DNA of 64,000 bases from Verrucomicrobia bacterium Tous-C9LFEB (GTDB taxonomy: Bacteria > Verrucomicrobiota > Verrucomicrobiia > Methylacidiphilales > UBA1321): NCBI GenBank assembly GCA_002304345.1, contig NEUU01000001.1, positions 372,001 through 436,000 on the forward strand, read 5' to 3'. This document shows, piece after piece, positions 37,865 through 46,971 of the stretch. Every line of letters begins with the position of its first letter. Within the stretch, counting starts at the first letter, position 1. Both the position numbers and the translations under genes were made by a program. Below the pieces are notes generated by a model, which saw nothing but the letters and a program-made list of their open reading frames with translations, made no database searches and was not told the origin of the DNA.

Positions 37865-38911
37865 TCAGCTCGTGACGGCCACCGGGAAGGGATTGCGCTC
37901 GTCAAATTGCGTCCGTTGATGAAAATAGGGATAGGCCAGCGGCGTGGCGCTGGCTTTTTCCAACCGCGCGACTTGGTCCGGCGTCAGGCTCCAGCCCGTC
38001 GCTCCCAGATTCTGCCGCAACTGCTCTTCATTCCGCGCGCCGATGATCACGGTCGAGATCGTGGGCCGTTGCAGCAACCAGTTCAAGGCGATCTGCGGAA
38101 CGGTCTTTCCTGTTTCAGCCGCGATTTCGTCCAATCCATCCACCACGCGATAGAGATACTCATCATCGATCGGCGGCCCCATGTCGACGACAACTTTTGT
38201 GTTCAAGCGGCTGTCGGGCGGGATCGGTTGACCGCGCCGGATCTTGCCGGTCAATCGCGCCCAGCCCAGCGGACTCCACACCATCGTGCCGACTTTTTGA
38301 TCAATCCCGAGGGGCATCAGTTCCCACTCGAAGCTGCGACCGATAAGCGAGTAATAGGCCTGATGGGAGACATAGCGCGGATAACCGTACTTCTCTGCCA
38401 CGGCGAGCGCCTTCATCAAGTGCCAGCCGGAGAAATTCGAGCAGCCGACATAACGAATTTTACCCGAGCGCACGAGGGCATCCAGCGTGCTAAGCACTTC
38501 TTCCATCGGCGTCAGCGCGTCAAACGCATGAAGATGAAACAGGTCGATGTAGTCCGTCCCGAGACGTCGCAGCGAGTTCTCCACGGAGCGGATCACATGA
38601 TGGCGCGACGAGCCGACATCATTCGGTTCATCGCTGAAACGAAACGCCGCCTTCGTGGAGATCAGCACTTTGTCGCGGCGACCGGCGATCGCCTGCCCGA
38701 GAATTTCCTCGGCCGCGCCATACGAATAGACATCGGCGGTATCGAACATGTTGAGACCGGACTCCAGACAAATATCGATCAGACGGCGGGCGGACTGCAC
38801 ATCCGTTTCGCCCCAGGCCTTGAAAAACTCACCACTGCCGCCAAATGTTCCCGTCCCCAGCGTCAACACCGGCACCTTGAATCCCGATCCGCCAAGAAGT
38901 CTGTATTCCAT
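37865..38911 (-). CDS. Aldo/keto reductase
   Basis: A 348-residue TIM-barrel oxidoreductase with the AKR catalytic set: Asp and Tyr in NMFDTADVYSYG, Lys in LISTKAAF and His in DLFHLHAFD. The NADPH-binding end VIIGARNEEQLRQN is present. It reduces an aldehyde or ketone; the substrate is not deducible. It stands alone between the radical SAM pair and a repeat-containing intergenic region. Confidence 0.88.
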   Translation of the reverse strand: MEYRLLGGSGFKVPVLTLGTGTFGGSGEFFKAWGETDVQSARRLIDICLESGLNMFDTADVYSYGAAEEILGQAIAGRRDKVLISTKAAFRFSDEPNDVGSSRHHVIRSVENSLRRLGTDYIDLFHLHAFDALTPMEEVLSTLDALVRSGKIRYVGCSNFSGWHLMKALAVAEKYGYPRYVSHQAYYSLIGRSFEWELMPLGIDQKVGTMVWSPLGWARLTGKIRRGQPIPPDSRLNTKVVVDMGPPIDDEYLYRVVDGLDEIAAETGKTVPQIALNWLLQRPTISTVIIGARNEEQLRQNLGATGWSLTPDQVARLEKASATPLAYPYFHQRTQFDERNPFPVAVTS

Positions 38912-39077
38912 AGGAAAAATCTCCGTTGAAGGTTGTGGAAGGCTTGTTCGTATTCTATCGAACGTACTTCCACTTCTGCCGTGGTCAACCCCTTTGTCGC
39001 CGGGGTGGGGGCGGTAACCTCAAACGGTCGCAAGGAGTTCTTGTGAGAGCGGGTGCTTACCCAAAACGTTACCTTCA

Positions 39078-39117
39078 TTCCACGTCATCCTGAGCTTGTC
39101 GAAGGATCAGCGTGGAA
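39078..39117. repeat. Dispersed GTCATCCTGAGCTTGTCGAAGG repeat
   Basis: The block GTCATCCTGAGCTTGTCGAA lies at 39084-39103 and continues to GGATC. It is framed by TTCCACG (39078-39084) and CGTGGAA (39111-39117) and recurs at 48116-48140 and, inverted, at 47839-47863. It is a known kind of intergenic interspersed repeat. The rest of the 250-bp gap (38912-39161) shows no gene. Confidence 0.75.
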
Positions 39118-39161
39118 GCCTCATGATCCGTCATCCTATGACGGATTAATTGGACGCATCT

Positions 39162-41321
39162 CTAAACAAACCACTGACTCGCTTCGAACTGCGCGTTCGG
39201 CACGGGGAACTCGATGGCGCCACGCTCGGGGTAGCGTTCCTTCTGCAGTCCCTTTTCCATGAGCTGGACAAAGAAACTGATCTGGCCGCCCTTGTCCCAG
39301 CCCAGGGCCGATTTCGGCACGAGCACGACGAGAAATTCCCCCCACGCAGCGTGAATCGCCGTATCGACCGGGTGGTAAGTGACTTGATCCTCGCTCTGCT
39401 CGAGATGCGCGTGATAAGCCGTGCGCGCGCCGCGCTCGATGGTGAGACGGCAGGGCGAGGGGGTTGTGAATTGGACGACGAGCATTTCCGGACGGTGACT
39501 CGCATCGAGCCGCAGGACGAAATGTTCGTGGTTGAAGCCGAAATAGAGCTGACGCCCGATCCGGTCGGACTGATACATCGCGGTCTGCTGCTGTTCGATG
39601 TCGAACTGTCCCGCGCCGACCCATTCGAAATAATTTTCGACCTGCCCCTTGCGCCCCACCTGCACATAACGATGCGGCAGCGTGTAGGGCACCGCTTGCG
39701 ACGGCAGGCAAATCGGCACATCGAGATAAGCGGGCGGCGTAACGCCGAGCAATCGGTACACGTTCTGCAGATGCGTGCGGAACAATTCGTCGAAGAGAAA
39801 ATCGCAGTCGGTATTGAAATCGGGTCCGTACCACCAGAACCAGTCGCTGCCCTCGGCGGCGTAGATCGCCCACCACGCTTTCATCGCGGTCTCGGCGGGG
39901 ACATCGTTGTTGGCCAGTCGATCGACGAGGAATTGCCGCGTCTGACCGATCCATTCCCAACCTTTGTTTTCCTCCGGGTCACCGATCCAGATATCGAAAT
40001 CGCTATTGATCCACGACCCGGTGTGCAGGTGCGTACATTCCACGTTCGCGGGGAATTCGGTGAAGTAACCGCCGAGGCGTCGCGTGCGGAAATTCTGCCG
40101 TTCGGCGAGGGCTTGATAGAACAGCGTGAGGAATTTCTCGCCGCCATCGGCGAACGCTTCCCACGCGTTTTCGCCATCGAGCGCGAGCAATACCGCCTGA
40201 TGCGGATGCGTCAAAATGGAGGAGAGATGATCCAGGTGATGCATCAGGTAATCGACCGAGCGCGACGCTTCGTTGCGCGCGGCGTTGAACCCGATGAAGT
40301 CGGAGAGGGGACGTTCGCGGAAGAGCGCCTGCACCTGCGCGTCATCGTGACGGATGCGCCACCCCTGAAAGAGTTCCAGATGGTCAACGTGCTTGCCCGC
40401 CCACGCGGGATCATGCTCGAGACTGTGGAAGAGATTCCCCTCGTCGGTGCAGAAATATTCGATGCCCGCTTCCTGAAACAGCGGAATCAGTTCGGGCGCG
40501 ATGGACCCTTCCGACGGCCACAAGCCGCGCGCCTTCTGGCCGAACACACGTTCGTGTTGTTCCTGCGCGAGACGAAGCTGCGCGCGCACGTCTTCCGGCG
40601 CGGAGAACCGCAGTGGCAACGTCGCGTGCGGCATGCAGCGGCGGGCGAAATCGGTGTCGTACACCAGCGGCATGATGGGATGGAAAAAGGGCGTTGTCGT
40701 GATTTCCACCTGACCGCGCGCCACGGCATCGCGATAGAGCGAGAGCACGAGCTTGAGAATCTCGCGGTGAATATCGAGGACCGCGTTCTTCTGCTCCTCG
40801 GTGAAGTCGCGCCCCTGCTTCTTGAGTTCGTCCAGCACCGGATAGCGGCGCACGGCGGAGTGACCGCACCACGCGAGGTTGTACCAGACCTGCAAGTCCC
40901 GGAAATCTTCAGCGGAGAAAAGCTTCACCGCTTCGTCCATCGTCCGCTCGCTCCACGTCATGCCACGGCGATGAAGCAGTTCGAGATAGCGCGGGTACGG
41001 CTTGACCATCGTATCCCAGTTCAGCTTGAAGAAATCCTCCAGGATGCGCTTCTTCTCGTCGACGTGCAATTCCTCCACCGGTTTGCGCGACCAGCTTTCC
41101 CACAGATCGGTCACCTCGCCATTGGCGAGCTCCTCGATCTGCTTCACCAGCACCGGAGTGAAATTGAAATTCACCAACACGTTCGGCACCCGCTCCAGCA
41201 GGTCGATCATGTCGAGGTAACCCTTGACCGAGTGCAGGCGCACCCACGGCATCATCGCCGTCTTCGTCAACGGATTGACGTAGTACGGCTGGTGCATGTG
41301 CCAGAGGAGAATAACGTTCAT
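39162..41321 (-). CDS. Glycoside hydrolase family 57 protein
   Basis: A 719-residue protein with GH57 conserved regions: HMHQPYY at the N-terminus, GLWPSEGS with the nucleophile Glu near the middle, and LALDGENAWE with the acid/base Asp. The C-terminal third is a beta-rich domain. GH57 enzymes act on alpha-glucans, for example amylase, 4-alpha-glucanotransferase or branching activity. No signal peptide is seen, so it is probably cytoplasmic and linked to glycogen. galT lies directly upstream on the same strand, with palindromic element copy B between them. Confidence 0.9.
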   Translation of the reverse strand: MNVILLWHMHQPYYVNPLTKTAMMPWVRLHSVKGYLDMIDLLERVPNVLVNFNFTPVLVKQIEELANGEVTDLWESWSRKPVEELHVDEKKRILEDFFKLNWDTMVKPYPRYLELLHRRGMTWSERTMDEAVKLFSAEDFRDLQVWYNLAWCGHSAVRRYPVLDELKKQGRDFTEEQKNAVLDIHREILKLVLSLYRDAVARGQVEITTTPFFHPIMPLVYDTDFARRCMPHATLPLRFSAPEDVRAQLRLAQEQHERVFGQKARGLWPSEGSIAPELIPLFQEAGIEYFCTDEGNLFHSLEHDPAWAGKHVDHLELFQGWRIRHDDAQVQALFRERPLSDFIGFNAARNEASRSVDYLMHHLDHLSSILTHPHQAVLLALDGENAWEAFADGGEKFLTLFYQALAERQNFRTRRLGGYFTEFPANVECTHLHTGSWINSDFDIWIGDPEENKGWEWIGQTRQFLVDRLANNDVPAETAMKAWWAIYAAEGSDWFWWYGPDFNTDCDFLFDELFRTHLQNVYRLLGVTPPAYLDVPICLPSQAVPYTLPHRYVQVGRKGQVENYFEWVGAGQFDIEQQQTAMYQSDRIGRQLYFGFNHEHFVLRLDASHRPEMLVVQFTTPSPCRLTIERGARTAYHAHLEQSEDQVTYHPVDTAIHAAWGEFLVVLVPKSALGWDKGGQISFFVQLMEKGLQKERYPERGAIEFPVPNAQFEASQWFV

Positions 41322-41331
41322 GGGGAAAAGT

Positions 41332-41502
41332 TTTTTGACGAAATTAACGGAATTTACGAAATGGTGGGAGTTTAATCAGGTACTCAGAAAATCAAGAAGA
41401 TCGGACGGAGGTTCTGAAAGAGGTTCCTGCTTTCCTGAGTTCCTGATTGAATCCGTTTTGTTTTTTTCCCCATTTCGTAAATTCCGTTAATTTCGTCAAA
41501 AA
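41332..41502 (-). repeat. Palindromic intercistronic element, copy B
   Basis: Terminal inverted repeats of 33 bp are perfect (41332-41364 and 41470-41502). The centre matches copies A and C only when read on the minus strand, which is the strand of the flanking galT and GH57 genes. It begins 15 bp past the galT stop and ends 10 bp before the GH57 ATG. The sequence just outside the arm on the galT side (TGTCTTGGT at 41503-41511) also follows copy A (2898-2906). Confidence 0.9.
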
Positions 41503-41517
41503 TGTCTTGGTGTTTTC

Positions 41518-42537
41518 TTAGTAATGGCCGACGTGGCGCAGGAACTGTGCCGCCTCTTCCGGGAGCGTGGTGTTGATGAAGAAGCCGGTGCCGAATTCAA
41601 ATCCCGCCACGCCGGTCAGGCGCGGAAGAATCTCGATATGCCAGCGGTAATCGGCCTCGATACTGGTCCAGTAATTCTTGCGCGGACGCCGGACCGGCGC
41701 AGTGTGAAGAATCAGGTTGTAGTTCGGATTGCCCAACGCGACGTTCAACCGCTGCAGCGCGGTCTTCAACGCATCGGCGAGCAAGACGAGCTCGTGTTCG
41801 TCGATCGTGTGAAAGTCGGGCGACTGGCGACGCGGCAGTACGCTCAGCTCGAACGGAAACCGGCTCGCGAAGGGACAGAACACGACGAAGCCGTGGTTTT
41901 GGTACACCACCCGCTCGCCCGTGCGCAGTTCGTTCTGCAGAATGTCCTGAAAGATATTGCGCTCTTTCAGGTCGTAGTAATTCTTCGCCGCATCCAGCTT
42001 TTCCTTGACCGCCTGCGGTGTCACCGGCATGGCGATGAGCTGCGAATGCGCGTGACCGAGTGAGGCCCCGGCCATGGGGCCGACATTTTTAAAAACCAGC
42101 AGATAGCGAAAGCGCGGGTCCTTCATCAGGTCCGCGATGCGCACCTTGTAAGCTGTCAGCACATCCGCGACGCCTTCGATGGGCAATTCCTCAAGGGCCT
42201 TCTGCGAATCCGGCGTTTCGATGATGACCTCGTGCGCGCCGATACCGTTCATCCGGTCATAGAAACCGATCGCTTCCGGGTCGAGCGAACCTTCGATGCG
42301 CAGGGCCGGGTAACGATTCGGCACCACCCGCACGCGCCAGCCGGGGCCATTGGCGGGCGAACCGGGCGGACGCACCGCGAACACCTCGGGCGGAGTCAGG
42401 GATTCATTGCCTTCGGCGAAGGCATCGGTGGCGGGGACAGGCAGATCCAACTTGCCATATTCCTGGGGACGTTGCTTGCGCTCGGGGGCGAATACCACCC
42501 AGCGTCCGACCAGCGGATCTTTGCGAAATTCCGGCAT
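41518..42537 (-). CDS. galT: Galactose-1-phosphate uridylyltransferase
   Basis: A 339-residue HIT-superfamily nucleotidyltransferase. The active-site HxHxQ reads SLGHAHSQLIAMP, and the N-terminal PEFRKDPLVGRWVVFAPERKQRP is the family start. It exchanges UMP between UDP-glucose and galactose 1-phosphate; in this GH57-linked setting it might act on glucose 1-phosphate. The zinc ligands of the classical enzyme (two N-terminal Cys) are not seen. Confidence 0.85.
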   Translation of the reverse strand: MPEFRKDPLVGRWVVFAPERKQRPQEYGKLDLPVPATDAFAEGNESLTPPEVFAVRPPGSPANGPGWRVRVVPNRYPALRIEGSLDPEAIGFYDRMNGIGAHEVIIETPDSQKALEELPIEGVADVLTAYKVRIADLMKDPRFRYLLVFKNVGPMAGASLGHAHSQLIAMPVTPQAVKEKLDAAKNYYDLKERNIFQDILQNELRTGERVVYQNHGFVVFCPFASRFPFELSVLPRRQSPDFHTIDEHELVLLADALKTALQRLNVALGNPNYNLILHTAPVRRPRKNYWTSIEADYRWHIEILPRLTGVAGFEFGTGFFINTTLPEEAAQFLRHVGHY

Positions 42538-42719
42538 ACAGGTTTGTTTCAGCTCTTTTCCTAGTGCAAGTCATTCGCCTTGGAAAGCGGAAATCTTTGC
42601 CGATCCCTTCTTAAATGGACCGTTAGCTCTGTATCGACGCAAAAGGGCGCGAACTTATGCAAACTTTTTGCTATCAACGACCCGGAATGCGTTGGGGAAC
42701 GCACTGCTGTTCTCACTGC

Positions 42720-44411
42720 CTACTTGGCGTGCGGATTTTTCACCGAAGCCGCCAGCAGCCACTTCGAACGCGTGAGGGCATCGTCGAGGTCCGCCGTGAC
42801 ATTCTCCGCGCCCAGCCGGTCGATGAACCCAGCCTGGGTCATCATGAAGAACGGCTGCGTATGCGGCGCGCTGAGGATGAGGTGACACCCCCGGCTCTGC
42901 AATTTCTCGTAGAGCGACTCGAGCGCATTGAGCGCCGTCGCATCCATTGCGGGGACCGTGTGCATCTTCAAAATCAACACCCGAGGCAGATCGTAGATAC
43001 TCTCGAACGCCTCCTCCATCTTTTCGGCCGCCCCGAAGAAGAAGGGGCCGTAAATGCGGTAAACCATCACGCCGGAGGGAACATCCTTGCCGATGAGCGA
43101 ATGATGCGCGCCCTCGGGTTCGCTTTCGGGAGTGACCTTCGTGATCTGCGTGGTTTCGGAAACGCGCTTGATGAAAAGGAACGCGGCCATGACCATGCCG
43201 ACCTCGACCGCGACGGTCAGATCCATGATCACCGTCAGGCCAAAGGTGGCCACCAACACGAGCGCGTCACTGCGCGGCATTTTGCGCAGTCGGGTGAACT
43301 CATGCCACTCGCCCATGTTGAACGCTACCATGATCGTGACGGCGCTCAGAATCGCGAGTGGAACACTTTTGGCCAAAGGCGCGGCCACAAGGACAATTAC
43401 CAGCAAGGTTCCCGCGTGGATCAATCCCGCAATCGGCGTCTTGCCGCCGTTCTCGATATTCGTCGCCGTGCGGGCAATGGCCCCCGTCGCGGCGATACCG
43501 CCGAAGAACGGAACCACGATGTTCGCAATACCCTGCGCTACGAGTTCGGTATTCGAATCGTGACGATCGCCGGTCAATCCGTCGGCCACCACGGCGCACA
43601 GCAGCGATTCAATCGCCGCGAGCAACGCGATGGTCATCGCATCCGGGAGTAACAATTTGATCTTCGCAAAAGTGATTTCCGGCGCATGAAAAGCGGGCAG
43701 TCCGCTCGGAATACCGCCGAATTTCGTGCCGATGGTTTCCACCGGGAGATTGATCAGCACGGCCACGGTCGTGCCGAGCAGCAGGGCGATGATCGAGCCC
43801 GGAAGCCGCCGTGTGACCAGTCGAGGCCACAGCAAAATGACCGCCAGCGAGAGCGCGGAAAAGATCGTCGTCGTGGGATCAAGCGTCAGAAAGTGACGCG
43901 CCAGCACTTCCAGCTTGTCGAAGAAATCGGCCGGCATGCCGCCTTCGATTTTCAGCCCGAAGAAATCCTTCACCTGATTCAGCCCGATCAGCACCGCGAT
44001 GCCGCTCGTGAACCCGGACGTGATCGGGTAGGGGATGTACTTAATGAGTGTCCCCATGCGAAAGACGCCCATGAACACCAGAATCACCCCCGCGATCGCT
44101 CCGCACAGCAGCAAGTCGGAGAACCCGTGCTTCTGCATGATATTATAGAGGATCACCATGAAGGCACCCGTCGGACCGCCGATCTGCACCTTGGACCCGC
44201 TAAAGAAGGAAATCAGGAATCCGGCGATAATCGCCGTATATAAACCCTGTTCCGGCTTGACCCCCGAGCCGATACCAAATGCCATGGCCAACGGCAACGC
44301 CACAATACCCACCGTGAGACCGGCGATGAGATCTTTGAAAAAAGTTGCAAGATCGTACGTCTGGAACGTCTCGAATAATCTGGGCCGGAAGCGGATGAAG
44401 GAGGTATTCAT
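42720..44411 (-). CDS. SulP family anion transporter with STAS domain
   Basis: A 563-residue protein with about 10-12 hydrophobic segments, the SulP N-terminal signature GLTVGIVALPLAMAFGIGSGVKPEQGLYTAI, and a C-terminal STAS domain (VLILKMHTVPAMDATALNALESL). It transports an inorganic anion such as sulfate or bicarbonate across the inner membrane. No carbonic anhydrase or sulfur gene adjoins it, so the substrate is open. It is divergent from the MBL hydrolase gene (194-bp gap). Confidence 0.9.
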   Translation of the reverse strand: MNTSFIRFRPRLFETFQTYDLATFFKDLIAGLTVGIVALPLAMAFGIGSGVKPEQGLYTAIIAGFLISFFSGSKVQIGGPTGAFMVILYNIMQKHGFSDLLLCGAIAGVILVFMGVFRMGTLIKYIPYPITSGFTSGIAVLIGLNQVKDFFGLKIEGGMPADFFDKLEVLARHFLTLDPTTTIFSALSLAVILLWPRLVTRRLPGSIIALLLGTTVAVLINLPVETIGTKFGGIPSGLPAFHAPEITFAKIKLLLPDAMTIALLAAIESLLCAVVADGLTGDRHDSNTELVAQGIANIVVPFFGGIAATGAIARTATNIENGGKTPIAGLIHAGTLLVIVLVAAPLAKSVPLAILSAVTIMVAFNMGEWHEFTRLRKMPRSDALVLVATFGLTVIMDLTVAVEVGMVMAAFLFIKRVSETTQITKVTPESEPEGAHHSLIGKDVPSGVMVYRIYGPFFFGAAEKMEEAFESIYDLPRVLILKMHTVPAMDATALNALESLYEKLQSRGCHLILSAPHTQPFFMMTQAGFIDRLGAENVTADLDDALTRSKWLLAASVKNPHAK

Positions 44412-44605
44412 CGGCGTGCGGCTAAAAACAAGGGAAACTGATGCATCGGAGGGCGGACATTAGCATGCTTTATCTTTGGACGTCAAATAACTGGTCCGCG
44501 CCATCACGATCATTTCGCGCTTGGAAATCTGCGAAAATGGTGCTATCAAGTTTCCATATAGCTTATCCCGCAATGGCTTAGCTTATTTTTCACATATCTA
44601 TTTTC

Positions 44606-45421
44606 ATGCTTGATGCCATCAAAAAAGCCAGCGAGACAGGGCTCGTTTTCTGCTTTGTGGGAGTCGGTTCCGCGTTCGCCAAGAAGCACGCTCAAACCTC
44701 CTTGATTATCGCCAAGAACGGCAAAACCATTCTCGTCGACATCGGTTCGAACATCCCGCAGGCTCTTTACGACAAAGGCATCGCGGTCACCGACTTCGAC
44801 TACTATCACTTCACCCATTCCCATGCCGACCACATCGGCGGGGTGGAAGAACTCCTGCTCAGCGCCCGCTATATCAAGAAGCAGAAGCCGAAAGTGATCA
44901 TCACGCCCACCTATCAGGACATCCTCTGGGAGAAATCGCTCAAGGGCGGCTGCGAATATAATGAGGCTGGCCTCCTCCGCTTCTCCGACTTCATCTCGCC
45001 GCTCTGGCCGGAATGGGTCCAGTCCACGCCGCGCGAAATCTATCGGATCGCGGTCGATGGCATCCAGCTCGACATCTTCCGCACGATTCACGTCCCCGCG
45101 GAAGTCGTCCGCTGGGAACAAGCCTTCTGGTCCACCGGCCTGCGCGTGGATGACCGCGTGCTCTTCACCGCCGATACCCGCTTCGATCCGAGCCTCTTCC
45201 AGCACATCGATCCCTCCCGCCTCGAAACCATCTTCCATGATTGCCAACTCGGCGGCTACGGCGCGGTCCACGCCACCTACGACGAGATCAAGACCTTCCC
45301 CGACTCACTCAAGCAGAAGATGTACCTCTCCCACTACGGCGACAACTCCAAGGACTACGCGCCCCAGAAGGACGGCTTCCTCGGCTTCGCGGAACCGTGG
45401 AAGATCTATCAGTGGAAGTGA
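44606..45421 (+). CDS. MBL-fold metal-dependent hydrolase
   Basis: A 271-residue metallo-beta-lactamase-fold protein. The metal ligands are in HFTHSHADHIGG (HxHxDH), with further ligands in FTADTRFDP and a final His near MYLSHYGD. The family includes ribonuclease Z-like and lactonase-like enzymes; the substrate is unknown. Element copy C begins 12 bp after its stop. Confidence 0.8.
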   Translation: MLDAIKKASETGLVFCFVGVGSAFAKKHAQTSLIIAKNGKTILVDIGSNIPQALYDKGIAVTDFDYYHFTHSHADHIGGVEELLLSARYIKKQKPKVIITPTYQDILWEKSLKGGCEYNEAGLLRFSDFISPLWPEWVQSTPREIYRIAVDGIQLDIFRTIHVPAEVVRWEQAFWSTGLRVDDRVLFTADTRFDPSLFQHIDPSRLETIFHDCQLGGYGAVHATYDEIKTFPDSLKQKMYLSHYGDNSKDYAPQKDGFLGFAEPWKIYQWK

Positions 45422-45433
45422 ATGCCGAACCGA

Positions 45434-45610
45434 TTTTTGACGAAATTAACGGAATTCACGAAATAGGGGAGCAGGGCTTTTTAAAATCAAGAGCTCAGGA
45501 AAACAGGAATCTCTTTCAGAACCTTCGCCCGATTTTCTTGATTTCCTGAGTTCCTGATTAATAAATGGCTCCCTCCCCCATTTCGTAAATTCCGTTAATT
45601 TCGTCAAAAA
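45434..45610 (+). repeat. Palindromic intercistronic element, copy C
   Basis: Arms at 45434-45464 and 45580-45610 match in 30 of 31 positions. The centre keeps the nested CTCAGGAAAACAGGAATCTC and TTCCTGAGTTCCTGATT blocks. Same orientation as copy A. It separates the MBL hydrolase gene from prfB. Confidence 0.9.
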
Positions 45611-45654
45611 AGCCTTTCGTCTTTCCCCCGCATCGGGTTTGATAGTCTGTTCTT

Positions 45655-46780
45655 ATGGCTAACGAGTTACTCCCCGATTTCTCCGTGATTGAAGCGCGTC
45701 TCGCGCAACTGCGGAGGTTTCTTTGACTTACCCGGACTTAATGCCCGTTTAACGGAACTCGAAGCCCTCATGGCCGCCGGGGATTTCTGGAACGACACCC
45801 AACGCGCCCAGAAATTCATCGGCGAAACCAACAGCATCCGCAACAAGCTCGGCCCCCTGGCCAAGCTGGAATCCCGCATTGCCGATCTCAAGGTCCTCAC
45901 CGAACTCGTCGCCGAGGAACCGAGCGACTCCGGCTATGCGGAGATCCGCACCGAATACGACGAGATTGAAAAAGATCTCGGCACGTTCGAAATCACCGTC
46001 CTGCTCAGCCAGCCGATGGACCGCAACAATGCGATCATCAGCCTCCACGCCGGAGCCGGTGGCACCGAAGCCTGCGATTGGGCCAACATGATGCTGCGCA
46101 TGTACCAGCGCTATGCCGAACGCTCCGGCTTCAGCGTCGCCATGCTCGACATCCTCGGCGGGGAAGAAGCCGGCATCAAGACCGCCACACTCATGATCAA
46201 GGGCGAGTACGCCTACGGCAAATTCAAGTCCGAGCACGGCGTCCACCGCCTCGTCCGCATCTCACCGTTCAACGCCGCGGGCAAGCGCCAGACCTCCTTC
46301 GCCTCGCTCGACGTGCTGCCCGAGATCGACGACGAAATCGACATCCAGATCGAGGAAAAAGACATCCGCGTGGATGTGTACCGCGCCGGTGGACACGGCG
46401 GGCAGGGGGTCAATACGACCGACTCCGCCGTCCGCATCACCCACATTCCCTCCGGCTTGGTTGTTACCTGTCAGAACGAACGCTCCCAGATCAAGAACCG
46501 CGCCTCCGCCATGGGCGTCTTGAAGTCCCGCCTCTACGAACTGGAGATGGACAAAAAGCGCGCCGAGATGGAACGGCACTACAGCGAAAAAGGTGAAATC
46601 GGTTGGGGCCGCCAGATCCGTTCCTACGTCCTGCAGCCCTACCAGATGGTGAAGGACCTCCGCACCGGCGAACAAACCAGCGACGTGCAGGGCGTCCTCG
46701 ATGGCGACCTGAAAGCCTTCGTCGAAGCCTTCCTGCGCGGCAAGAAACGCACCGACATCACCGAGGATGATGAAGAGTAA
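45655..46780 (+). CDS. prfB: Peptide chain release factor 2 with programmed +1 frameshift
   Basis: The gene is read in two frames. ATG at 45655 opens a 23-codon frame ending CGG AGG TTT CTT TGA; a +1 shift at CTT TGAC (45721-45727) joins it to the main frame ending at 46780, giving about 374 residues. Diagnostic RF2 features are the SPF tripeptide (RISPFNAAG) and the GGQ loop (GGHGGQGVNTTDS). It terminates at UGA and UAA. The in-frame UGA at the shift site gives autoregulation by RF2 level. The joined sequence LRRFLDLPGLNARL aligns with the same region of E. coli RF2. Confidence 0.95.
45712..45727 (+). promoter_or_regulatory. RF2 programmed +1 frameshift site
   Basis: A Shine-Dalgarno-like CGGAGG (45712-45717) lies three bases before CTT TGA C (45721-45727), the standard RF2 recoding signal with slippery CTT, a slow UGA stop and a following C. 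It is required for full-length RF2. Confidence 0.93.
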
Positions 46781-46963
46781 GTCAAAACTCAAAGGTCAAA
46801 ACTCAAAACTACAGCGCAAAAGTAAAAAGTACTAAGGACCAATCTGTAGATTGGAAATAATCCATAAACACGAAGACACTTTCTATCGACCTCACCGCGC
46901 TGAATCCTGTACTTTTGCGTTTTGAATTGTACCTTTGACTTTTGACCTTTGAGATTTGACTTA
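46778..46963. repeat. Long imperfect inverted repeat between prfB and trpC
   Basis: Arms of about 54 bp (about 46780-46833 and 46910-46963) are built from GTCAAAACTCAAAGGTCAAA units and end in GCAAAAGTAC-type cores. In RNA this would form a long hairpin 9 bp before the trpC ATG. It differs in sequence from elements A-C but holds the same kind of position, right after a stop codon. Confidence 0.75.
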
Positions 46964-46971
46964 ACAAAACC

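Noticed and set aside
39150-41375. Long open frame on the plus strand opposite the GH57 gene
   Set aside because: It mirrors the GH57 codons, has no recognisable domain, and the minus-strand protein has all GH57 motifs. Similar antisense frames opposite lpxA/radC, hflX, the helicase and hisB were rejected for the same reason.
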